Source: Hydrogenophaga sp.
GTDB lineage: Bacteria > Pseudomonadota > Gammaproteobacteria > Burkholderiales > Burkholderiaceae_C
Assembly (NCBI RefSeq): GCF_030373225.1
Contig: NZ_JAUCZG010000010.1
Coordinates: 1 to 64,000, forward strand
Direction: 5' to 3'
DNA: 64,000 nt
A program made the translations under genes and the position numbers. The stretch's first letter is position 1. The number at the start of each line of letters is the position of its first letter. A model generated the notes under the pieces. The model worked only from the letters and a program-made list of their open reading frames with translations, did not search any database and was not told the origin of the DNA. Positions 58,688 to 64,000 of this stretch are shown here, piece after piece.

Positions 58688-59788
58688 ATGAGCACCCAGC
58701 CCAAGACCCGCACCCCCAAAGTCACGGCCCCGACCGCCAGGGCCACCCGCCCGGCGGGCCTGCATGTCGCGGTGGTGGGTGCCGGCATGGCGGGTGTGGT
58801 CTGCGCGCGCACGCTGGTGCAGGCCGGTCACCGCGTCACGCTGCTCGAAAAGAGCCGGGGCCTGGGTGGCCGCATGTCGACACGCCACACCGAGTTCGGC
58901 GGCTTCGACCACGGTTCGCAGTACTTCACCGTGCGCGACGCGCGCTTCGAGACCGCGCTGCGCAGCAACGCCACCTCGGTCGTGCGCCCCTGGAGCGCCA
59001 GCACCGTGCGTGTGCTCGACGAATTCGGTCACGTGCTGGCCAGCGCACCGCCCCCCACCGAGCCGCACTTCGTGGCCTCGCCCGGCATGAACGCCCTGGT
59101 GGGCCTGTGGGCGCAACCGCTCGCGGCCGACACCCTGACCGACACCCGCGTGGCGCAGATCGAGCGCGACGCCCTGCACCCGGAACAATGGCAGTTGCGC
59201 ACCGAAGACAGCGCCGGTGGACAGCAGGTCCTGGGCGGCTTTGACCGGGTGGTCCTGGCCATACCGCACCCACAGGTGCACGACCTGCTGCGCGCTTCCG
59301 GCCTGGCTCCCGAGCTGCGCCAGGCGCTGGCCCCCGTTCACGTGGCGCCCTGCTGGACACTGATGGTGGCCTTCCCCCAGGCCATGCAGCCAGGCCTGCC
59401 GCACCTGGGCCCGCAGTGGAACGCCGCGCGCAGCACCCACCACCGCATCAGCTGGCTGGCGCGCGAATCGAGCAAGCCCGGGCGCGACCCCATCGAACGC
59501 TGGACCATCCAGGCCAGCCCGGCCTGGTCCACGAAACACCTCGAAGACGACGCCGAGCGTGTGAAGGCCAAGCTGCTCAAGGGTTTCGCCGAGATCACCG
59601 GCATCCGCGCCACGCCCACCTTCGCGGTGGCGCACCGCTGGCGTTTTGCGCAGACACAAACCCCGCTGGGCAAGAGCCACCTGTTCGACAAGGCGCTGGG
59701 TATCGGTGCCTGCGGCGACTGGTGCCTGGGGCACCGCGTCGAAGACGCGTTTGTCTCTGGCCTGGAGATGGCGCTCGAACTCGCCTGA
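58688..59788 (+). CDS. FAD-dependent oxidoreductase (amine oxidase-like), 366 aa
   Basis: A Rossmann FAD site starts with VAVVGAGMAGVVCARTLVQA (about residues 27-46), followed by LLEKSRGLGGRMSTRHTEFG, typical of renalase-like and amine-oxidase-like flavoproteins. The C-terminal GIGACGDWCLGHRVEDAFVS is the second FAD contact. The substrate is unknown. The ATG at 58688 gives a start shortly before the FAD domain; an ATG 69 bases earlier is less likely. Confidence 0.85.
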   Translation: MSTQPKTRTPKVTAPTARATRPAGLHVAVVGAGMAGVVCARTLVQAGHRVTLLEKSRGLGGRMSTRHTEFGGFDHGSQYFTVRDARFETALRSNATSVVRPWSASTVRVLDEFGHVLASAPPPTEPHFVASPGMNALVGLWAQPLAADTLTDTRVAQIERDALHPEQWQLRTEDSAGGQQVLGGFDRVVLAIPHPQVHDLLRASGLAPELRQALAPVHVAPCWTLMVAFPQAMQPGLPHLGPQWNAARSTHHRISWLARESSKPGRDPIERWTIQASPAWSTKHLEDDAERVKAKLLKGFAEITGIRATPTFAVAHRWRFAQTQTPLGKSHLFDKALGIGACGDWCLGHRVEDAFVSGLEMALELA

Positions 59789-59806
59789 CTCCTGCCTTCC
59801 CGCGCG

Positions 59807-60781
59807 ATGATGGAGGCCAAGCGTTTCGCCGCCGGGCCGCCCCAAGGCGAAACAGCCCCCTCGGGGGGCAGCGACCCGCGCAAGCGGTGGAGCGTGGGGG
59901 CGACATACCGCGGCCGCTTCGCCCCCTCCCCCACCGGCCCGCTGCACGCGGGCTCGCTCGTGGCCGCGCTGGCCAGCTGGCTGGACGCCCGCGCCCAGGG
60001 CGGCGCCTGGCTGGTGCGCATCGAAGATGTGGACACACCGCGCTGCCTGCCCGGCATGGACGAGATCATCCTGCAGCAACTGGCCCGCTGCGGGCTGGTG
60101 AGTGACGAGCCGGTGCTGCGGCAATCGCAGCGCGGTGAGGCCTACCGGCAGGCGCTGGACAGGCTCATCGACCAAGGGAATGCCTATCCCTGCGGCTGCT
60201 CGCGCAAGGACATCGAAGCCAGCCTGCAGGCGCAAGGCAGCGCGCGCGAGCGCCACCACATCGCCGTCTACCCGGGCACCTGCCGTCCGGCCAACGGTGG
60301 CCTGCAGGGCAAGCCTGCACGCGCCTGGCGGTTCCAGCTGCCCGACGACGCTGCAGTGCGCTGGACCGACCGCCGTCTCGGGCCACAGGCCCAGAACGTG
60401 GCCACCGAGGTTGGCGACTTCATCCTGCATCGCGCCGACGGTCTCTGGGCCTACCAGCTGGCCGTGGTGGTCGACGATGCCGCGCAGGGCATCACCCACG
60501 TGGTGCGCGGCGCCGACCTGGCCGACAACACCGCGCGCCAGATCCTGCTCCAGCGTGCGCTGGGCCTGCCCGCGCCGGCCTGGCTGCACACCCCGCTGGT
60601 GCTCGGTGCAAACGGTGAAAAGCTCAGCAAGCAGAACGGCGCTTCGCCACTGGACCTCACCGACCCCTTGCAGGCGCTCAACAGCGCGGCACAGGCACTG
60701 GGCCTGATGCGCCAGACCGGGGGCCTGGCGCAGGCCCTGGCCGCCTGGGTGATCGCCTGGCGGCAAGCCTGGCCGGCCTAA
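59807..60781 (+). CDS. gluQRS: Glutamyl-Q tRNA(Asp) synthetase, 324 aa
   Basis: Attaches glutamate to queuosine in tRNA-Asp. [20 protein letters not shown] is the class I HIGH-like motif and KLSKQNGA is the KMSKS-like motif. A Cys-type zinc site is present (YPCGCS ... TCRP). The anticodon-binding domain is missing, as expected. Start: the first 29 codons run through a dispersed intergenic repeat (59813-59901), so the true start may be the GTG at 59894, four residues before [10 protein letters not shown]. The longest frame is given here. Confidence 0.9.
   Translation: MMEAKRFAAGPPQGETAPSGGSDPRKRWSVGATYRGRFAPSPTGPLHAGSLVAALASWLDARAQGGAWLVRIEDVDTPRCLPGMDEIILQQLARCGLVSDEPVLRQSQRGEAYRQALDRLIDQGNAYPCGCSRKDIEASLQAQGSARERHHIAVYPGTCRPANGGLQGKPARAWRFQLPDDAAVRWTDRRLGPQAQNVATEVGDFILHRADGLWAYQLAVVVDDAAQGITHVVRGADLADNTARQILLQRALGLPAPAWLHTPLVLGANGEKLSKQNGASPLDLTDPLQALNSAAQALGLMRQTGGLAQALAAWVIAWRQAWPA
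59813..59901. repeat. Dispersed intergenic repeat-like sequence overlapping gluQRS 5' end
   Basis: A GC-rich segment with a perfect hairpin, GCCCCC-TCG-GGGGGC (59855-59869), followed by GCAGCGACCCGCGCAAGCGG and ending in GGAGCGTGGGGGC. I recall segments of this pattern between genes in Comamonadaceae genomes, from memory only. It is flush with the 5' end of the next gene. Confidence 0.45.
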
Positions 60782-60812
60782 AATCCACCGCTTTGCCCTG
60801 CGACGCCCCCCC

Positions 60813-61541
60813 ATGACCGATCCCCGCCACGCGCAACCGCGCATACCGCCCAGCGACGTGCCCCACCTGCGCGAGGTGAAGAGCTATGTGCTGCGCGCCG
60901 GGCGCATGGGGCCCGGCCAGGCACGGGCCTATGAGCAACACGGCCCCCGCTTCCTGCTGAGCTATGCGCCCGTGCCGTTCGACGCCAGCGCCGCCTTCGG
61001 CCGCAGCGCCCCGCTGATCCTGGAAATCGGCTTCGGCATGGGTGGTGCCACTGCGCACATCGCAGCGGTGCGCCCGGGCGACAACTTCCTGTGCTGCGAG
61101 GTGCACGAGCCGGGCGTGGGTGCCCTGCTCAAGCTGGTGGGAGAACAGGGTCTCGAGAACATCCGCATCCTGCGCCACGATGCGGTCGAGGTGCTCGACC
61201 ACATGCTGGGCGAGTCCAGCCTGGACGGCGTGCACATCTTTTTCCCCGACCCCTGGCACAAGAGCCGCCACCACAAGCGCCGCCTGATCCAGGGCCCGTT
61301 CGTGAACCGGCTGGCGCGCCACCTCAAGCCCGGCGGCTACCTGCACCTGGCGACCGACTGGGAGCCCTATGCGCAGCAGATGCTCGATGTGCTGGGCGCC
61401 GAGCCGCTGTTGCACAACACCGCCGAAGCGGGCTCACACGGCTTCGTTCCCCAGCCCGGCTACAGGCCCCTCACCAAGTTCGAGAACCGCGGCCTCAAGC
61501 TCGGCCACGGCGTGTGGGATCTGGTGTTCCGCCGGGTCTGA
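60813..61541 (+). CDS. trmB: tRNA (guanine-N7)-methyltransferase, 242 aa
   Basis: Methylates G46 of tRNA from S-adenosylmethionine. [16 protein letters not shown] is the AdoMet loop. [20 protein letters not shown] and [11 protein letters not shown] are the TrmB signatures. Length is normal. It follows gluQRS after 31 bases and precedes the pseudouridine synthase, forming a small tRNA and RNA modification group. Confidence 0.95.
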   Translation: MTDPRHAQPRIPPSDVPHLREVKSYVLRAGRMGPGQARAYEQHGPRFLLSYAPVPFDASAAFGRSAPLILEIGFGMGGATAHIAAVRPGDNFLCCEVHEPGVGALLKLVGEQGLENIRILRHDAVEVLDHMLGESSLDGVHIFFPDPWHKSRHHKRRLIQGPFVNRLARHLKPGGYLHLATDWEPYAQQMLDVLGAEPLLHNTAEAGSHGFVPQPGYRPLTKFENRGLKLGHGVWDLVFRRV

Positions 61542-61574
61542 CGTCGCCGAGCGCCCGAGGCACCGTCCCCTGCC

Positions 61575-62507
61575 GTGGCCCGTCCCCCGAAACATCCGCA
61601 GATTCCCGCACGCGAGGGTGTGTCGCCCAGCTGCGTGGTGCTGCCCCACAGCCGCAGTGCCCCCTGGTCGCTGCTGCTCGACTTCCTCACCGAGCGCCTG
61701 AGCGTGGTGGACCGGGCGGCCTGGGCCGAGCGCCTGGCACGCGGCGAAGTGCTCGACGACACCGGCCAGCCGCTGACCCCCGACGCGCCCTTCGAGCCCG
61801 GCGCGCGGGTCCACTACTACCGCCACCTCGACGACGAGCCGGCGATCCCTTTCGAAGCGTCCGTGCTGTTCCAGGACGAACACCTGCTGGTGGCGGACAA
61901 GCCGCATTTCCTGCCGGTCACGCCGGGCGGGCGCTATGTGCAGCAAAGCCTGCTGGTGCGACTCAAACGCCAGACCGGCATCGACAGCCTGAGCCCGATC
62001 CATCGCATCGACCGCGAGACCGCCGGACTCGTCCTGTTCAGCGTGCAGGCGCGGGACCGCAACGCCTACCAGGCGCTGTTTCGAGAACGCGTGGTCCACA
62101 AGACCTACGAAGCCATCGCCGCCCACCGTCCCGAACTGGTGCTGCCGACCACGCGACGCAGCCGCATCGAAGAAGACGGCGAACGGTTCTTTCGCATGGT
62201 CGAACCCGACGGAGCCGCCAACAGCGAAACACGGATCGAACGGTGCGAGGTGCGGGGTGCCTGGGCGCGCTACCGGCTCACACCGCTGACCGGCAAGCGG
62301 CACCAGCTGCGTGTCCACATGAATGCCCTGGGCGCGCCGATCGTGGGCGACCAGTTCTATCCGCAGGTCCTGCGCGGCCCGCAGGAGGCCGAGGATTTCT
62401 CCGAACCGCTGCGCCTGCTGGCGCGCAGCATCGCGTTCGAGGATCCCGTGACCGGGCTCTCCAGGCGGTTCGACAGCGAGCGATCGCTGGACTGGCCGGC
62501 GCCCTGA
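61575..62507 (+). CDS. RluA-family pseudouridine synthase, 310 aa
   Basis: Converts uridine to pseudouridine in rRNA or tRNA. The catalytic Asp is in SPIHRIDRETAGLVLFS. KTYEAIAAH and LTGKRHQLRVHMNALGAPIV are the other RluA blocks. An N-terminal S4-like part (LSVVDRAAWAERLARGEVLD) is present. The exact target cannot be told. The GTG at 61575 begins the frame; the next gene is 197 bases away. Confidence 0.9.
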   Translation: MARPPKHPQIPAREGVSPSCVVLPHSRSAPWSLLLDFLTERLSVVDRAAWAERLARGEVLDDTGQPLTPDAPFEPGARVHYYRHLDDEPAIPFEASVLFQDEHLLVADKPHFLPVTPGGRYVQQSLLVRLKRQTGIDSLSPIHRIDRETAGLVLFSVQARDRNAYQALFRERVVHKTYEAIAAHRPELVLPTTRRSRIEEDGERFFRMVEPDGAANSETRIERCEVRGAWARYRLTPLTGKRHQLRVHMNALGAPIVGDQFYPQVLRGPQEAEDFSEPLRLLARSIAFEDPVTGLSRRFDSERSLDWPAP

Positions 62508-62704
62508 GAACGAAGAATCGCCCTTTCGCAACGCCTTCGCCGATGAAAGGCGGTTCGGTAGCGCATAATCGGGCGGTGCGCGTGAAAACGCGCGCACACA
62601 GTTCAGGTGATCGGTCAGTTTCGCGCGCTACGGCGGTACTTTTAGAGTTAGTTGTGCTTTCGGGACCCCATCGCTTTTGTTTTCAGTTATTTTGAGGAGT
62701 CCAC
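62508..62704 (+). promoter_or_regulatory. Leader region of the glycine-rich RNA-binding gene
   Basis: A 197-base gap without a gene. It becomes AT-rich toward the gene (TACTTTTAGAGTTAGTTGTG, then CGCTTTTGTTTTCAGTTATT) and ends in GAGGAG ahead of the ATG, a strong ribosome site. A long structured leader would be expected for a cold-induced RNA-binding gene, but I could not fix the promoter. Confidence 0.4.
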
Positions 62705-63073
62705 ATGGGCAACAAACTTTACGTCGGCAACCTGCCGTACACCGTGCGCGATGAAGACCTGCAACAGTCTTTCAGCGAATTCGGCTCTGTCAACAGCGCC
62801 AAGGTCATGATGGAGCGCGACACCGGCCGCTCCAAAGGCTTCGGTTTCGTCGAGATGGGCAATGACGCGGAAGCGCAAGCCGCCATCTCCGGCATGAACG
62901 GCCAGTCGCTCGGCGGCCGCAGCATCACCGTGAACGAAGCCCGTCCGATGGAGGCACGTCCTCCCCGCACCGGCGGCTACGGCGGCGGCGGTGGTGGTGG
63001 CGGCTACGGTGGTGGCGATCGCTCCGGCGGTGGCGGCTACGGCGGCGGCGGCGGTGGTCGCGGCGGCTACTGA
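62705..63073 (+). CDS. Glycine-rich RRM RNA-binding protein, 122 aa
   Basis: A single RRM domain (residues 1-80): KLYVGNLPYTV is RNP2 and GRSKGFGFVEM is RNP1. A Gly/Tyr/Arg-rich tail (residues 90-122) follows. Small RRM proteins of this type are often cold-induced in bacteria and bind single-stranded RNA. It is transcribed alone, between a long leader and a strong terminator. Confidence 0.95.
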   Translation: MGNKLYVGNLPYTVRDEDLQQSFSEFGSVNSAKVMMERDTGRSKGFGFVEMGNDAEAQAAISGMNGQSLGGRSITVNEARPMEARPPRTGGYGGGGGGGGYGGGDRSGGGGYGGGGGGRGGY

Positions 63074-63104
63074 GCCCTTTCAGCCCAGCGCTGAAAAAAT
63101 CACA

Positions 63105-63137
63105 AAGGCCCCGGCGCTTCGGCTCCGGGGCCTTTTT
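63105..63137 (+). terminator. Rho-independent terminator with UUCG loop
   Basis: Stem AAGGCCCCGG (63105-63114) with CCGGGGCCTT (63125-63134), an inner GC-TTCG-GC turn, then TTTTT (63133-63137). It lies 31 bases after the RRM gene. Confidence 0.93.
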
Positions 63138-63326
63138 CATGGCGCCTGCTCTTGTTGCGGTCTGCACCCTCAGAAGCCCGGGGACGTGGGTGCAGGTGGC
63201 ATGACCGAGCGCCCGACGGCTGGGCAACCGGTGGTGGCAAGCCCTGCGCGAGACCATCCGCGAGAATGGGCTGATGCGCTCGATGTCCGGGCGCAATCAA
63301 GCTGGGCCCACCCGCGAATCTCCGAC

Positions 63327-63638
63327 ATGCGTCGCCCGACCCACCCCACCAGAGAGCCCTCTGCCCTGGCCAGACTGCTGTGCACCCTGTGCGCCGCCTT
63401 CCTCGCGGCCCTGGGCCTGCTGGCCATCGTCACCGAAACCCACAGCGGATACGCGCGCTTCAAGGGCCAGGTGACGCTGCTGGGCGATCAGGCGGTCTCG
63501 ATGGGGCTGGTCATCCTCTGCCTGGCCCTGCTGCCGCTGGTGGTCTGGGTGCCCCGGCGGTGGATCGGCTGGACGCTGGTGGCCTGGTGGCTGCTGCTGA
63601 TGGGCACGATCTTTCAGGCGGTCTTCAAGCCGTTCTGA
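63327..63638 (+). CDS. Small integral membrane protein, 103 aa
   Basis: Not recognised. Three hydrophobic segments are visible: LLCTLCAAFLAALGLLAIVT, SMGLVILCLALLPLVVWV and GWTLVAWWLLLMGTIFQAVF. The open frame extends upstream to 62991, but the part before the ATG at 63327 runs through the RRM gene's tail and terminator, so the later ATG is used. It is convergent with the Fe-S oxidoreductase gene, eight bases away. Confidence 0.6.
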   Translation: MRRPTHPTREPSALARLLCTLCAAFLAALGLLAIVTETHSGYARFKGQVTLLGDQAVSMGLVILCLALLPLVVWVPRRWIGWTLVAWWLLLMGTIFQAVFKPF

Positions 63639-63645
63639 GGATCCG

Positions 63646-64000
63646 TCACGGCACCAGCAAGTCCGCCAGCAGGCGGCTCACATGCACCGCCTCCCGCTGC
63701 GCACCGTCGGCGATCTGGTGGCGGCAGCTGGTGCCGTCGGCCACCACGATGGCATCGGGCTCGGCGCGCACGGCCGGCAGCAGGCTGAGTTCGGCCATTT
63801 GCATCGACACCTCGTGGTGGGTGGCCTCGTAGCCGAAGCTGCCGGCCATGCCGCAGCAACTGCTCTCGATCAACCGGGGGTTGGCACCCGGGATCCAGCG
63901 CAGCACCTCGAGGATCGGTGAGACCGCGTCGAACGCCTTCTGGTGGCAATGGCCATGCAGCAGCACCGGTTTGTCCACCGACCCGAGCCGGGCCTTCAGG
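63646..64000 (-). CDS. CCG-domain Fe-S / FAD-linked oxidoreductase, 3' end only
   Basis: The frame enters from the window's right edge and ends at 63646. VLLHGHCHQKAF and ESSCCGMAGSFGYEATHHEV are the CCG cysteine-rich motifs found in the C-terminal part of GlcF/LutA-like and large FAD-linked (YdiJ-like) oxidoreductases that use lactate, glycolate or similar acids. The 5' part lies outside, so which of these it is cannot be decided. Confidence 0.85.
   Translation of the reverse strand, partial: LKARLGSVDKPVLLHGHCHQKAFDAVSPILEVLRWIPGANPRLIESSCCGMAGSFGYEATHHEVSMQMAELSLLPAVRAEPDAIVVADGTSCRHQIADGAQREAVHVSRLLADLLVP

Overview
The window is high-GC DNA with dense, mostly overlapping genes. It reads as a betaproteobacterial chromosome, order Burkholderiales. 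Gene order (cysS-glycosylase-accA-tilS-aspartate kinase-tRNA-Ser; glyA-nrdR-type IV pilus genes-ribD; ribE-ribBA-ribH-nusB; ybgC-tolQRA) and protein character point to Comamonadaceae, plausibly near Hydrogenophaga. The family call is inference from remembered gene order and protein style, not from a search.

Region 1 (1-7528) is the integrase end of a P4-like integrated element. It holds two small overlapping genes of unknown role (one with a helix-turn-helix), a set of 9-bp repeat units, a large P4-type primase/helicase, two AlpA-like regulators, a divergent helix-turn-helix gene, a possible 27-residue membrane peptide, an unknown gene coupled to the integrase, and a tyrosine integrase next to tRNA-Ser(GCU) (7529-7621). 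The left end of the element is not visible here.

Region 2 (7676-18714) is core chromosome. A minus-strand block (cysS, DNA-3-methyladenine glycosylase, accA, tilS, aspartate kinase) runs toward the tRNA. A plus-strand envelope block follows: TPR protein, L,D-transpeptidase, periplasmic and cytoplasmic cyclophilins, lpxH and mtfA, with many stop/start overlaps. Region 3 (18770-28884) has a DUF349 protein and a giant DUF748/AsmA-like protein on the minus strand, a gene-poor gap holding a candidate 26-residue small gene with its own terminator, then a lytic transglycosylase, glyA and nrdR.

Region 4 (29163-47423) is the most striking part. Two complete, dissimilar minor-pilin/PilY1 operons (fimT-pilV-pilW-pilX-pilY1-pilE) are wrapped around the riboflavin genes: set 1, ribD, set 2, ribE-ribBA-ribH-nusB. 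ribD overlaps the end of pilE of set 1 and is probably co-translated with it. The two PilY1 proteins differ at the N-terminus: only the second shows a clear von Willebrand A metal site. Each set should supply the pilus-tip priming complex plus an adhesin.

Region 5 (47420-64000) holds an aminotransferase, ybgC-tolQRA, dnaE (convergent), a DUF599 membrane protein, a LysR-divergent redox cluster (pirin, DoxX, flavodoxin-like) with a perfect dyad operator, an FAD oxidoreductase, gluQRS, trmB, an RluA-type pseudouridine synthase, a glycine-rich RRM protein with a strong terminator, a small membrane protein, and the 3' end of a CCG-domain Fe-S oxidoreductase cut by the window edge. No CRISPR array, rRNA operon or insertion sequence was seen. 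I did not find a convincing wholly new multi-gene system. The best leads are the duplicated pilus-tip operons, the small gene at 25412-25492, the repeat array beside the P4-type primase, and the hairpin cluster upstream of the second AlpA gene.
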